Source: Pseudobdellovibrionaceae bacterium
GTDB lineage: Bacteria > Bdellovibrionota > Bdellovibrionia > Bdellovibrionales > Bdellovibrionaceae
Direction of reading: 5' to 3'
NCBI GenBank assembly: GCA_019637915.1
Contig: JAHBUV010000001.1
Coordinates: 834,565-898,564 of the forward strand
DNA length: 64,000 bases
Part shown: positions 30,562 to 43,305 of the stretch, piece by piece
Numbering within the stretch: position 1 is the stretch's first letter
How the letters are laid out: every line of letters begins with the position of its first letter
Position numbers and translations under genes: made by a program
Notes under the pieces: model-generated
Seen by the model: the letters and a program-made list of their open reading frames with translations, nothing else
Told to the model about the DNA's origin: nothing
Databases searched by the model: none

Positions 30562-30822
30562 CTAGCTCGTCTCCCAAATGAAGCCGTACAACAGGATGCA
30601 CAACCCCCCCAGGAGGACAAACGAACGCGGCAGGACCAGATTGATCGTGGGTCCGGTCAAAAGATCCACGAACAGCATCACGTTGTTCAGGAAAATGGCG
30701 ACGAAGCAGATCGTCGTCCACAGCAGGAAACGGCTTTTCGCCTTCATGTACGCGCGCCACTGCAAAAGGGCGCACACGCAACTCGTCAAAGCGCAAAGGA
30801 TGTAAATGAGATACGACATCAT
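30562..30822 (-). CDS. Small membrane protein, DUF5985-like (first of pair)
   Basis: The 86-residue product has three hydrophobic helices separated by short basic loops (AYMKAKSRFLLW) and the segment FLNNVMLFVDLL that parallels the SLERLLL helix of its neighbour, so the two are likely paralogous partners. ATG 30822 overlaps the stop of the winged-helix gene as TGATG, with AGAGGA before it. In the operon it sits between the regulator and the second small membrane protein. Function unknown. Confidence 0.65.
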   Translation of the reverse strand: MMSYLIYILCALTSCVCALLQWRAYMKAKSRFLLWTTICFVAIFLNNVMLFVDLLTGPTINLVLPRSFVLLGGLCILLYGFIWETS

Positions 30823-31195
30823 CAATCCTCTTTCCTGATCTTGAAGGCGTCTGCGAAAGACCGGATGGACGGGTCCACCGGCGATTCATAAATAAACCCG
30901 ATAATGGTCACCCGTCGACTGGAATATTGAGAGGCGAGTTCGCCCACGGTCTCCCGCAAAGAAGGGGTTTTCGGGGCGTAACTGTACGAGGCCCCCGCCC
31001 CTTCGGCCTGCAACAACCCGAAGCTCGCGAGGGCCTCAAGATGGTGGGTCGCGATGGTGGGGTTGCTGCGCAACTCGCGGCTGACCTCCTCCGCGGACCA
31101 GGGCCGGTCCTCGCGCGAGCGCAGGAGAAGCAGGACCTCCAGGCGCCCGACGGAATCGATGTAACGGCTGATGAACCTCTTCATTTCCTCTTCGG

Positions 31196-31199
<4 letters not shown>
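30822..31199 (-). CDS. Winged-helix transcriptional regulator
   Basis: The 125-residue protein begins with a helix, then a winged-helix fold: VLLLLRSREDRPWSAEEVS, recognition helix NPTIATHHLEALASFGLL, and a wing with SYSYAP. The rest is a short C-terminal helical part. It resembles small ArsR/MarR-like regulators that are not metal-binding (no Cys). It overlaps the hybrid kinase upstream and the small membrane gene downstream (ATGA and TGATG), which argues for one functional unit. Target genes are unknown. Confidence 0.7.
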
Positions 31200-33264
<2,065 letters not shown>

Positions 33265-33268
<4 letters not shown>

Positions 33269-36200
33269 GTGGCCTCTTCCTGCTGTTTCTGCTCAAGCCA
33301 CTGGTGCATGACCGCCAGCAGCTTGCTTTCATCCACGGGTTTCGTCACGTAGTCCGAAGCGCCCGCGGCCAGGCATTTCTCGCGATCCCCTTTCATGGCT
33401 TTCGCCGTCAGGGAAATGATGGGCAGGTTCAGGAACTCGCTCATCTCGCGGATGCGTCCGATCGCCTCCAACCCGTCCATCTCGGGCATCATGGTGTCCA
33501 TCAGGACCAGGTCCGTGTCCTCGTTCTCGCTCAGGACCTTCAGGCCCTGACGGCCGTTCTCGGCGTAGATCACCTGCATGCCGTGGGCCTTCAGCACCGT
33601 CGACAGGGCGAAGATGTTGCGCATGTCATCGTCGACGATCAGCACCTTGCGGCCCGTGAAGTCCGCGTTGAGCGGCAGAGGCATGGCGCGGATGGGCTCC
33701 GTTTCGCTGCGGCGATCGGCGATGAACCCGTCCGAACCGATGTACTTCTGCGGCAGGAAGAGGCGGAAGGTGCTGCCTTGGCCGGGCACGCTCTCCACTT
33801 CGATGATGCCGCCGAGCAGGCGCGCGATTTCGCGGCTGATCGTGAGGCCCAGGCCCGTGCCGCCGTATTTGCGGCTGGTGGTGCCGTCGGCCTGCTGGAA
33901 GGCCTCGAAGATGAGCTTCTGTTTGTCCGTCGGGATCCCGATCCCGGTGTCGGTGACGCTGAAGACCAGCACGTTTTTGCTGTGGTTCAGGGTGTCGAGC
34001 GGGTAATCGCCGCGGTTCTGGGCCAGGCTGATCGACAGGCCGACGCGGCCCTTGTCCGTGAACTTGAAGGCGTTCGACAGCAGGTTCTTGAGGATCTGCT
34101 GCAGGCGGTTCTCGTCCGTGAACATCTTGATCGGCACTTCCGGCGACTTCTCGATGACGAAATCGAGGTTCTTGTGCTCGGCGACCGGGCGGAAGGTCTG
34201 CTCCAGGTAGTCGATGACCGAGAGCATTCGCACGTCCTTCGGATCCACCGGCATTTTCCCGGCTTCGACCTTGGACAGATCGAGGATCTCGTTGATCAGG
34301 GCCAAGAGGTCCTGACCGGCGGAGTTCACCGTCGAGGCGTACTTCACCTGTTCGCCGGTGAGGTTGCCGTCCTTGTTCTCGGCCAGGGTCTTCGACAGGA
34401 TCAACAGGCTGTTCAGCGGCGTGCGCAGCTCGTGGGACATGTTCGCCAGGAACTCCGACTTGTACTTCGAGATGAGGGACAGCTGCTCGGCTTTTTCCTC
34501 GAGCGAACGGCTGGCGAGCTCGACCTCGTTGTTTTTGACCTCGAGCAGTTTGGCTTTGTCCTCGAGCTCCTTGGCCTGGGCCTCGAGTTCGGCGTTGGAC
34601 CGTTTCAGCTCCTGCAGGAGCTCTTCCGTCCGCATGCTCGAGGAGATCATGTTCAGGATCACGCCGATGGAGTCCATCAGCTGATCGAGGAAGTTGATGT
34701 AGTTCTGCGTGAAGGGCTTGGTCGAAGCGAGCTCGATCACCGCCTTCAGCTCCCCTTCGAAGAGAACCGGCATGACGATGACGTTGACGGCTTTGACCTG
34801 CACCAGGGCCGATTCGATGGTCACGACGTTTTCCGCCGGCGACCCCAGCAGGATGCGTTTCTTCTCGAAAGCGCACTGGCCGACCAGGCCTTCCTTCAGG
34901 CGGTAGCGGTTCGAAACGCTGCGACGCTCGGTGAAGGCGTAGCTGGCGATGAGGTTCAGCAACGGCACGTCGTTGTCGCTTTCCAGCATGAAGAAAGCGC
35001 CTTGGTGCGCGTCCACCAAAGGCGTCAGTTCGCTCATGATCAATTGCGCGACGGAGGTGATGCTGCGCTGACCCTGCATCATGCCGGAGAACTTCGCGAG
35101 GTTGGTTTTCAGCCAGTCCTGCTCGGTGTTCTTCTGGGTGGTGTCCTTCAGGTTCCCGATCATCTGGTTGATGTTGTCTTTCAGGGCCGCGACCTCCCCT
35201 TGGGCGTCGACGGTGATCTGACGGGTCAAATCCCCTTTGGTCACCGCGGTGGACACCTCGGCGATGGCGCGGACCTGGGTGGTCAGGTTGCCGGCCAGCT
35301 GGTTCACGTTGTCGGTGAGATCCTTCCAGGTTCCCGAAGCGCCCGGCACTTTCGCCTGACCGCCGAGTTTCCCTTCGATCCCCACCTCGCGGGCCACCGT
35401 GGTCACCTGATCGGCGAAAGTCCGCAAGGTGTCGGTCATCGAGTTGATGGTTTCCGCGAGCGCCGCCACTTCACCCTTCGCCTCGAGGACGAACTTTTGA
35501 TTCAGATCCCCTTCAGCGACCGCCGTCACGACCTTCACGATGCCGCGCACCTGTTTGGTGAGGTTCGAAGCCATGAAGTTCACATTGTCAGTGAGGTCCT
35601 TCCAGGTTCCCGAAGCGCCCGGCACTTTCGCCTGACCGCCGAGCTTCCCTTCGATCCCCACCTCGCGGGCCACCGTGGTCACCTGATCGGCGAAGGTCCG
35701 CAAGGTGTCGGTCATCGAGTTGATGGTTTCCGCGAGCGCCGCCACTTCACCCTTCGCCTCGAGGACGAACTTTTGATTCAGATCCCCTTCGGCGACCGCC
35801 GTCACGACCTTCACGATGCCGCGCACTTGCGAGGTCAGGTTGGAGGCCATGATGTTCACATTGTCGGTGAGGTCCTTCCAGGTGCCGGAGACGCCCTTCA
35901 CCATGGCCTGACCACCGAGTTTTCCTTCCGTTCCCACTTCCTTCGCGACGCGAGTCACTTCCGCCGCGAAGGAGTTCAGTTGATCCACCATGGTGTTGAT
36001 GGTGTCCTTGAGTTCCAGGATCTCTCCCATCGCGGAGACCGTGATCTTTTGCGACAAGTCTCCATTGGCGACCGCGGTTGTCACCTTCGCGATGTTTCGC
36101 ACCTGGTTCGTCAGGTTCGAAGCGAGGCCATTCACATTGTCGGTGAGGTCTTTCCAAGTGCCGGAGACGCCTTTCACATCAGCCTGACCACCGAGCTTTC

Positions 36201-37104
36201 CTTCCGTTCCCACTTCCTTCGCGACGCGGGTCACTTCCGCCGCGAACAGGTTCAATTGATCCACCATGACGTTGATGGTGTTCTTGAGCTCGAAGATCTC
36301 GCCCTTGGCGTCGACCGTGATCTTTTGCGACAAGTCGCCGTTGGCGACCGCGGTCGTCACCTTCGCGATGTTCCGCACCTGGTTCGTCAGGTTCGAAGCG
36401 AGGCCATTCACGTTGTCGGTGAGGTCCTTCCAGATCCCGGAAGCGCCCTTCACCTCGGCCTGACCGCCGAGCTTTCCTTCCGTTCCCACCTCTTTCGCGA
36501 CCCGGGTCACCTCGGAGGCGAAGGAGTTCAACTGGTCCACCATGGAGTTCACGGTCGTCCCGATGCGGAGGAATTCCCCCTTCACCGCCCGGCCGTCGAT
36601 TTGATGGGACATCTTCTGCGACAAGTCCCCTTGGGCGACGGAGGTGATCACGCGGGCCATTTCGGTCGTCGGCTGCACGAGATCGGTGATCAGGTGGTTG
36701 ACCGAGTCCACGCTGGTCCCCCAAGCGCCCTTGACCGGGCCGATGGACACCCGCTCGGTCATCTTCCCTTCCTGGCCGACGATGTTGCGCACGCGCAGGA
36801 ACTCATCGGCCATGTTCTCATTGAGATCGATGATGTCGTTCAGAACTTCGCCGATTTCGGCGACGATGCCGTCCTGGCCGATCGGCATGCGCACCGAGAA
36901 ATCCCCGCCGCGCATGGCCTTCACCGTGAAAAGAAGCTGCTTGAGCTGCTCTTTCACCGAGCGGGTGGACAGATCCGGGCTCTCACTGCCATCCCACATC
37001 TCTTTGGGCATTTTTTTGGATGGGACGGGACGGGCCTTGATTGAAGATTTCACTTTGGTCTTTGGACGCTGAACGGGCAGCGCCTCTCCACCAATTTTGT
37101 CCAT
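33265..37104 (-). CDS. Poly-HAMP hybrid histidine kinase
   Basis: The 1279-residue protein lacks membrane helices. Residues 50-650 are a chain of HAMP-like modules; five copies of WKDLTDNVN occur every 92 residues from about 225. A GAF domain follows (about 680-830), then a coiled coil, HisKA with [12 protein letters not shown], HATPase with [11 protein letters not shown] and [13 protein letters not shown], and a receiver with [12 protein letters not shown]. The layout matches soluble group III hybrid kinases with HAMP ladders, like fungal Nik1, which sense osmotic or cell-wall stress. ATG 37104 follows AAGGAGAG. It heads the five-gene operon. Confidence 0.93.
35338..36441 (-). repeat. Four tandem 276-bp HAMP-coding repeats
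   Basis: Units of 276 bp (92 codons) at 36441-36166, 36165-35890, 35889-35614 and 35613-35338 encode successive HAMP modules, with a shorter fifth copy beyond. The last two full units are almost identical in DNA, including synonymous positions, which points to recent duplication or gene conversion. Copy number may vary between strains. Confidence 0.9.
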
Positions 37105-37277
37105 GCGGACTCTCCTTGAGTTTGCTGAGGTTTCGCATCTATTAAATGAGAAAGTGAAATCCGGTGTAATGAGCGAAACCAGAAGTTGAAGAAAACAAGA
37201 AGAAGCAGCGCAGCGTCCACCAACAAGCCATGTCTATTTCAAAATAAAAGAAATGGGTGTGGATCATTTGTCAGAAG
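37105..37277. other. Intergenic region upstream of the kinase operon
   Basis: This gap is AT-rich relative to its surroundings and holds the AAGGAGAG ribosome site of the poly-HAMP kinase at its left end. A promoter for the operon is expected here, but no clear hexamer pair was found. No reading frame of note. Confidence 0.4.
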
Positions 37278-37311
37278 ACAAAAAGAAAGCTGCCGAAAAT
37301 ATCAGCAGCTT
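37278..37311 (-). terminator. Intrinsic terminator after mltD
   Basis: On the minus strand AAGCTGC and GCAGCTT form a 7-bp stem with an 11-base loop, followed by TTCTTTTT. It lies 21 bases after the mltD stop and separates mltD from the kinase operon. Confidence 0.65.
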
Positions 37312-37331
37312 CGGAAAAAAATGAAAAAGGA

Positions 37332-38951
37332 TTAATCCTGCGCTTGCACCGGCGGGATGATCAAGCGGGCCCCCGCGGCGATGTGGGCGGGGTTGCGGAT
37401 TTTGTTCCGTTTCTTCAAAGCGGTCACTTCGATGCTGTAACGTTCAGCGATGCCCGTGAGGTTTTCGCCGGCGCGCACCACATGGATGCGGGGACGCGGA
37501 CGGGTCATGCGACCCTGGCCACCGGCACTGCGATTCTGCGATTTGCCCGGCGAACCCAAGTCGTCCGTCGGCAGGCGCAATCGCATGCCGACCTTCAACA
37601 CGCGGCCGCGGCGCAGATTGTTCAGACGCGACAACTCCTGAATGGTCGTGCCGTAGCGACGGGCGATGGTGAAGAGCGAATCCCCCGACTGCACGATGTG
37701 AAAGCGGTTCACCGAGTCGGCGGCCGACGAGGACGCGGCGGGAGCCGAACCGGCGGCGATCGGCGCCATCTTCGGCGGACGGTTCACCGTGCGGGCCGAA
37801 CGCTCGCGACGGTCGCGCAAGGGCGTGCGGTCCGGAACGTACAGGGCCTGACCGACGCGCAAACGACGGCCTTTCGGGATGTCGTTCAAATCGCGCAGGT
37901 AAGCGACCGTCGTGCGGAAGCGGCGGGCGATCGTCGACAGATTGTCGCCCCGGCGGATCTTGTACACCTGCGTGTCGACGTCGGCGATGTACTCCACCGT
38001 CTCGGGCACGCTGTCGGCGGCGGCGGCCACGGCGAGCTCGCGCTGGCCGGCGGGAATGCGCAGATCGAGTTTGTCGCCCTTCAAGGGCGCGATCTCCCCT
38101 TTGAACTTTGGGTTCAGGGCTTTGAAGTCCTCATAGTTGTAATTCATCTTCTCGGCCATGATGCGCATGTTGACCGGCTTCTCGAGGATCACCGTGTCGT
38201 ACTCGATGGGCGGCAGGTAATCGATGTCGTCGAAACCGTATTTGGCGGGGTCTTTGCCGATCATTTTGGCGGCGATGAATTTCGGAACGTAGTTCATCGT
38301 CTCTTTCGGGAAACGGGCGCGGCGCGACAGCTCCCAGAAATCGCGGGTCTCGTGCTTCATCACTTCCCGCTTCACGCGGTTCTCGCCGGTGTTGTAGGAA
38401 GCCATGGCGAGATACCAGGAACCGAACACGCTGTAGAGGCCTTTGAAGTAATCGGCGGCGGCTTGCGTCGCCAGCACCGGGTCGCGGCGCTCGTCGACGA
38501 GCTTGCTGATCTCCAACCCGTAGCGTGAGCCCGTGCCGCGGATGAACTGCCAGTAACCCACCGCGGAAGCGTGGCTGACGGCGGCCGAGCTGAAACCGGA
38601 CTCGATCAGGGCGATGTAAAAGAGATCCTCCGGCAGGCCGTTCTCACGGAGCACCTTCTTCATCAGTTTTTCATAGCGGGTGGAACGGGCGAGGTAGCGC
38701 TCCATGTGGCGGCGCCCTTTGCCCTGGAAGTAGTTCACCCATTTGTCCACCATGGGGTTCACTTCCGTCGGGATGATGTTCAATTCGCGGTCCACCAGCT
38801 CCGGGGCTTCCGGATCGGACAAATGGAAAGACTGCAGGTCTTTCACGGCGGCGGCGTTGTCGACGTTCTCACCGTTCGACGAGGAATTTTTGTGGGCGCA
38901 GCCGGAAAGGGCCAGCGCTCCGACCAAAGTCAGGTTGCAGATCCAACGCAT
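37332..38951 (-). CDS. mltD: Membrane-bound lytic transglycosylase D with three LysM domains
   Basis: The 539-residue lipoprotein (lipobox LSGC) cuts peptidoglycan glycan strands. The GH23 catalytic Glu lies in FYIALIESGFS, followed by SAVGYWQFIRGTG and the YNTGENRV helix. After a linker come three LysM repeats, each with an IARR/IAERY-type core (near residues 335, 420 and 490). That is the MltD layout with one LysM more than E. coli. It is 45 bases downstream of slt and on the same strand, so the two may be expressed together with the bat cluster. Confidence 0.9.
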   Translation of the reverse strand: MRWICNLTLVGALALSGCAHKNSSSNGENVDNAAAVKDLQSFHLSDPEAPELVDRELNIIPTEVNPMVDKWVNYFQGKGRRHMERYLARSTRYEKLMKKVLRENGLPEDLFYIALIESGFSSAAVSHASAVGYWQFIRGTGSRYGLEISKLVDERRDPVLATQAAADYFKGLYSVFGSWYLAMASYNTGENRVKREVMKHETRDFWELSRRARFPKETMNYVPKFIAAKMIGKDPAKYGFDDIDYLPPIEYDTVILEKPVNMRIMAEKMNYNYEDFKALNPKFKGEIAPLKGDKLDLRIPAGQRELAVAAAADSVPETVEYIADVDTQVYKIRRGDNLSTIARRFRTTVAYLRDLNDIPKGRRLRVGQALYVPDRTPLRDRRERSARTVNRPPKMAPIAAGSAPAASSSAADSVNRFHIVQSGDSLFTIARRYGTTIQELSRLNNLRRGRVLKVGMRLRLPTDDLGSPGKSQNRSAGGQGRMTRPRPRIHVVRAGENLTGIAERYSIEVTALKKRNKIRNPAHIAAGARLIIPPVQAQD

Positions 38952-38996
38952 GAAACCTCCGAAACCCGTTCAGGCTAACAAAGGCGGGCCGGATTC

Positions 38997-41288
38997 TCAA
39001 CGTCGCTTCGCCTCGTCATTCAGATTTCCCGCCACGTCGGGGCGTAAATCCGCCCAAAAAGCCGGCGTCACCGTCACCCGACCTTGGTCGACCAGACGAT
39101 CGATGAGCACGTTGCGCAAAATGGCCTTCACGTAGAAACTCGTCTCGCTCCACGGCAGCTCGTCGTACCAGATTTCATCCTGCCAATTCTCAAAAAGCTT
39201 TCCTTTCAGTTGACTGAGGTCGGGACGCGACTTCAGCCACTGGTTCATCCGCGTCGGGCCGGCGTTGTAGGCCGCGAGCGCCAGCGGGATCGTGCCGCCG
39301 AACTGCTTCTGCATTTTCGAGATGTAGTAGGCACCCATGGGCACGTTCACCTCCGGGCGGAACAGGTCCTCCGGAATGGTGATCTTCAACTTCAGCTCGG
39401 CCGCCACCTCGCGGGCCGTCGGCGGGATCAGCTGCATCAGGCCCAAAGCGTTGGAGGTCGACACGGCCTTCAGGCCGAAGGCGCTCTCCTGACGGATCAG
39501 GGACCGCAGCAGAACCGGATCAAGACCGTACTTCCGGGATTCCTCGTCGATGAAACGCGAGTAGGTTTTCGGGAAAGCGATCTCGAGATAACGCGGGTGA
39601 CGGAGCGTCTCCTCCTGATCGAGGGCGCGGTTCACCAGTTGGATGCTCAAAGGATGCTGACCCGCCTTCGCGAGCAGGCGCGACCATTCCAGCAGGCTCC
39701 AGGGATCGTTCGGCGTCGGCAGCCCCGCCAGCTCCGCCTGGGCCTCCAGCAGCCAGCCCTCGCTCGTGAGACGCTGGAAGCGCGCCCAGTTTTTTTTCTG
39801 GGCCCCGACGAACCAGATGGCGGCGTCGGAGGCCTCCAGGGGCGAGCGCTCGCTTTTCGGGAAAGCCAGGGCGCCGCCGTCTTTTTCGGCGCGCAACTTC
39901 AGGCCATAATAAGTGAAGGGATAGCGGCGGATGGTTTCATCGCGCTCGGTCTCGAAGCGCGCCGGATCGGCTTTCTCGAGAGCGCGCACGCGCCAGTAGC
40001 GGGCGTTGACGTTCCAGCGATCGCGGTCCAGCGCCACCAGCTTGTCCAGCAGCTTCGCCGCCGTCGCGAAGTGACCCTGACGCAATTCGAGCAGGGACAA
40101 ACGGAACAAGGCTTCGGCCGCTTCGTCCGTGGTGGGATGGAACTGCACCAGGCGGTCGAAGAAACGGCCGGCTTTCTCCGACTCCCCCTGGAACTGCGCC
40201 GCGCGGCCGGCCACCCACAGCAGGCTCGCCGCCGCCGGCGAGGTGTACTGCGTCTCCAGGGCTTTTTCCGCGAACATCAGGGCGCCGCGGTTTTCGCCGC
40301 GACGGTGCAACTGCACGGCCCATTCCGCCAGGCGCGTCGGATCGGCGTCCCCCATGACCGAGCGCAGGCCCTCGGCCTCCTCCTCATCGCCGCGGTCCAC
40401 CGCCGCCATCAGCATGTTCGGCAGGCGCTCGCGGTCGCGGCGCGCGAAACGGCCGTTGGGGAAACGGTTCAGGAGCTGCACCATCGCGCGGGCCGCCTCG
40501 ACTTTCCGGTTTTTCCCCAAAAGCTCCGCGATGTCGCGGTCGGTGCGCGCCTCGGCGCCCTCCGCCTCGCGGGTCTCGTCGGTGATGCCGGTTTCGGAAG
40601 ACGGCGCGGCCGGGGCCGCCAGGACCGTTTTCGTTCTGGCGCTTTTTTCCAACTCCGCGATGCGCGCCGAGAGCGCCGGATCGGCCTTCAGTTCCGCCGC
40701 CTGGCGGTACAGGAACAAGGACTGATCCGGATCCGCCCCCCGGGCGAGCTCGGCCAGGACCGCCAGGGCGTTGGAGCGCTGCTCGCGACTCAAGAGATCT
40801 TGTTGATCCAGCAGCGCTTCGGCGCGGGCCCGGGCCGAAGCCGGGTTTTTTCTCATCTCCCAGCGCGCCAGCTCCAGGCCGCCGCGGAACCAGAGTTCCT
40901 TCAGCGATTCGCGCCAGGGTCCCTCGCGCAGGAAGGCCGGTTTGAAGGCGGCCAGGGCGCGCGCCAGTCCCTGGGCGTTTTTTTTGTCGTCCCACTCGCG
41001 CAACGAGCATTCCAGGCGCGTGCGCAGCACCCAGGGTTCCAGGTCCCGGGAGGTCTTCTGCAGTTTTTCCGCCATCACCCGGCAGGCCGCCCACTCGCCG
41101 CGCAGCTCTTTCCATTTGAGTTCCATCAGGCCGCCGCGTTTCGGCGGCGCCTTGGACGGATCGAGATCGAAAACGTTGTTCGCCGAGAATTTTTTCAGCA
41201 GGGGCGCCAGCGGCACCTTTTCCGCGCGCGCCGGCAAGGCGAGGACCAGGAACAGGGGCAACAGCAAAAGCGTTCTAGGATTTTTCAT
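38997..41288 (-). CDS. slt: Soluble lytic murein transglycosylase
   Basis: The 763-residue periplasmic enzyme has a signal peptide (LLLLPLFLVLALPARA), a long alpha-superhelical U/L-type region and a C-terminal GH23 domain: catalytic Glu in SLIRQESAFG, LGLMQLIPPTA and ALAAYNAGP. The size and layout match Slt70 with an extended helical arm. Its start overlaps the end of batD by 14 bases, so it is translationally tied to the Bat operon. It releases anhydromuropeptides during wall turnover. Confidence 0.88.
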   Translation of the reverse strand: MKNPRTLLLLPLFLVLALPARAEKVPLAPLLKKFSANNVFDLDPSKAPPKRGGLMELKWKELRGEWAACRVMAEKLQKTSRDLEPWVLRTRLECSLREWDDKKNAQGLARALAAFKPAFLREGPWRESLKELWFRGGLELARWEMRKNPASARARAEALLDQQDLLSREQRSNALAVLAELARGADPDQSLFLYRQAAELKADPALSARIAELEKSARTKTVLAAPAAPSSETGITDETREAEGAEARTDRDIAELLGKNRKVEAARAMVQLLNRFPNGRFARRDRERLPNMLMAAVDRGDEEEAEGLRSVMGDADPTRLAEWAVQLHRRGENRGALMFAEKALETQYTSPAAASLLWVAGRAAQFQGESEKAGRFFDRLVQFHPTTDEAAEALFRLSLLELRQGHFATAAKLLDKLVALDRDRWNVNARYWRVRALEKADPARFETERDETIRRYPFTYYGLKLRAEKDGGALAFPKSERSPLEASDAAIWFVGAQKKNWARFQRLTSEGWLLEAQAELAGLPTPNDPWSLLEWSRLLAKAGQHPLSIQLVNRALDQEETLRHPRYLEIAFPKTYSRFIDEESRKYGLDPVLLRSLIRQESAFGLKAVSTSNALGLMQLIPPTAREVAAELKLKITIPEDLFRPEVNVPMGAYYISKMQKQFGGTIPLALAAYNAGPTRMNQWLKSRPDLSQLKGKLFENWQDEIWYDELPWSETSFYVKAILRNVLIDRLVDQGRVTVTPAFWADLRPDVAGNLNDEAKRR

Positions 41289-43305
41289 CTTGGCTCTCCG
41301 TCAAGCGTCGCACCAGAGCCGTGAGCAGGTTTTTCGACTCCTTGATTTCCTTTTCCAGGCGCCGCGGGGATTTCAGATCGCCCAGGGTCTCTTCCGGCGC
41401 GAAGGTCATGGTCTGGAACACGTCGATCCGTCGCGTGATCTCGTCGCCGAAATCGCGGCGCAGACTCGGCGGGATGCGCTCGAGGACTTTTTTCACTTCC
41501 TCCGAAGCGCCCTGCTCGCCCGCCACGCCACCCAAAACCAGATAGTACAGATTCAACATCTCCGCACCGATTTTCCGGTGATCGCCGCTCTTTTCGGTCT
41601 TTTCAAAAATTTTCCATCGTCGGCGGAAATTGGCACTGAGATCGCGGCGCCGCTGATTCGAGGCGAGCTCGAGTCTGGCTTTCACCACCAGGACGCCGCA
41701 CACCCCGAGATACATCGCGACCCAGAACGGCAGGCCGGAAAACCATCCGGCCCAGGGCGCGGCGTTCTGAAAAGCCATCACCGGCGGGGGCAGGCGATCG
41801 CCGCGCAGGTTTTCCGCGCGCGCCGGCGAAGGCGCCGCGGGCGGGGCTTCGGCGCCCGTGACGGAGCCCGCCGGCGGCACGGCGCCCGGGATGCCGGGCT
41901 GCACCTGCAGGGGAATGGCCTGCGTGGCGCGCACTTCGTATCCGCCTTTCTGCGGATCGAAAACGCCGAAGTCGAAAGACGGGATGACCAGCGGCCCCTC
42001 CTCGCGCGGGATCAGCAGGATCTCGAACTGCTTGTAGCTGCGGCCGTTCTTGAAGAACCGCGATTCGGATTTGGTGTCATAAACTTCAACAGTTTGTGGC
42101 CATTGGATCGCCGGCAGCTCGATGCCCTTGGCGTTGCCGGCCCCCTCGAAACGCACGCGCAGGGTGAACGGCTGGCCGACGACGACGCGATCCGCGTCGA
42201 CGACGGCGTTGACGTCGAAATTGCCGACGGCGCCGGTGAAAGAGGCGGGTCGCCCCTCGACCGGCAGGGGTTTGACCTTGATGTTCACCGGCTGCGAGGA
42301 CTTGGTGTACTCTATGGGCCGGCCCAGGGCGAGGCCGCCGAAGCCCTGGCTGGCCGCGCGCACCCGCGATTTGATCTTGTAGGGATCGATCACCGCCGTG
42401 CCGGATTTGATCGGGAACAGGGCGTGCGAAGCCAGCAGGGCCTTGCGGTAAGGGATGCCGTTCACGATCTCCTCGCTGAACTGGATCGTCGGCACCTCCT
42501 CGATGATCTCTTTCCAGAAACCGCGCAGGTCGGGGAATTTCACGCGGTCGAGGGTCTCCATCTGTCCGCGCGTGTAGATGTACCAGCTGACGGTCACCTG
42601 CTCGCCCTCGTACACCTCGGTCTTGTCGACTTCGACCTGGATGAAAAACGCCTCGTTGGGGTTTTTCGGCAAAGTGCGCAGCTGCGGCTCGGGACGCGGC
42701 ACGCCCCCGAAGCCCGCGCCGGGGGGAACGCCCGAAGGACCCGGCAAAGCGCCGCCCCCGCGACGGCGCAGGAGTTGGTTGAAGATCTCCTCCTCCATGC
42801 GCTCCATGTCCTCAAAGGTGCGCATCCCCGGGAACCCCATTCCCGGAGGCAGCAGATCCTCCTCGTCGGACGGCGCCGAGGGGGCCGCGGGCCGGGATCC
42901 CGCCGCGGCCACATCGATCACCAAGGGCTGGCTGGTGTGGGTCTTGCCGTCGATCTGCACTTCGAAAGCGCCCAGAGCCAGACGCCCCGCCCGCGTCGGG
43001 CGCAGGCGGTAGTTGAACATCGTGCGGGTCTGCTTCTGCCAATCCATGCCCTTCGACGTCGTCACCATTTTCTGGGAGACCGAATTCGTTTCCCAGGTGT
43101 CGAGCAGTTCAAAGCCGTCCAGATCCGGCGGGCGCGGCTTCTGGATGTTGGGGGCGTCCAGGGACAGGACCGTCACCGTGTAAACGAAGTCCTGACCGAC
43201 CGCCACCTGCCGCGGTTCGACCGAGGACTGCACGGACACCAGGGCCTGCGCCGCCACGGAAACGGAACACAGAACCACGGCCAGGGCACTACCAATCTTT
43301 ATCAC
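41275..43305 (-). CDS. batD: BatD-like membrane protein
   Basis: The 676-residue protein has a signal peptide, Ig-like beta domains (VEPRQVAVGQDFVYTV opening, LRPTRAGRL, and a later FEVQIDGK repeat) and one membrane helix (FWVAMYLGVCGVLVV) before a charged cytosolic tail. This is the pattern of BatD, the large extracytoplasmic partner of BatA and BatB. GTG 43305 is preferred because AAGGAGAG sits five bases upstream. It overlaps batC by 17 bases and slt by 14. Confidence 0.85.
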   Translation of the reverse strand: MIKIGSALAVVLCSVSVAAQALVSVQSSVEPRQVAVGQDFVYTVTVLSLDAPNIQKPRPPDLDGFELLDTWETNSVSQKMVTTSKGMDWQKQTRTMFNYRLRPTRAGRLALGAFEVQIDGKTHTSQPLVIDVAAAGSRPAAPSAPSDEEDLLPPGMGFPGMRTFEDMERMEEEIFNQLLRRRGGGALPGPSGVPPGAGFGGVPRPEPQLRTLPKNPNEAFFIQVEVDKTEVYEGEQVTVSWYIYTRGQMETLDRVKFPDLRGFWKEIIEEVPTIQFSEEIVNGIPYRKALLASHALFPIKSGTAVIDPYKIKSRVRAASQGFGGLALGRPIEYTKSSQPVNIKVKPLPVEGRPASFTGAVGNFDVNAVVDADRVVVGQPFTLRVRFEGAGNAKGIELPAIQWPQTVEVYDTKSESRFFKNGRSYKQFEILLIPREEGPLVIPSFDFGVFDPQKGGYEVRATQAIPLQVQPGIPGAVPPAGSVTGAEAPPAAPSPARAENLRGDRLPPPVMAFQNAAPWAGWFSGLPFWVAMYLGVCGVLVVKARLELASNQRRRDLSANFRRRWKIFEKTEKSGDHRKIGAEMLNLYYLVLGGVAGEQGASEEVKKVLERIPPSLRRDFGDEITRRIDVFQTMTFAPEETLGDLKSPRRLEKEIKESKNLLTALVRRLTESQDEKS

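Noticed and set aside
35338..36441. Repeat array as a CRISPR candidate
   Set aside because: Units are 276 bp, in frame and encode HAMP modules.
33304..37044. A 1246-codon plus-strand frame opposite the poly-HAMP kinase
   Set aside because: Its protein is His/Arg/Val-rich and repeats only because the kinase DNA repeats; the kinase on the other strand has full domain content.
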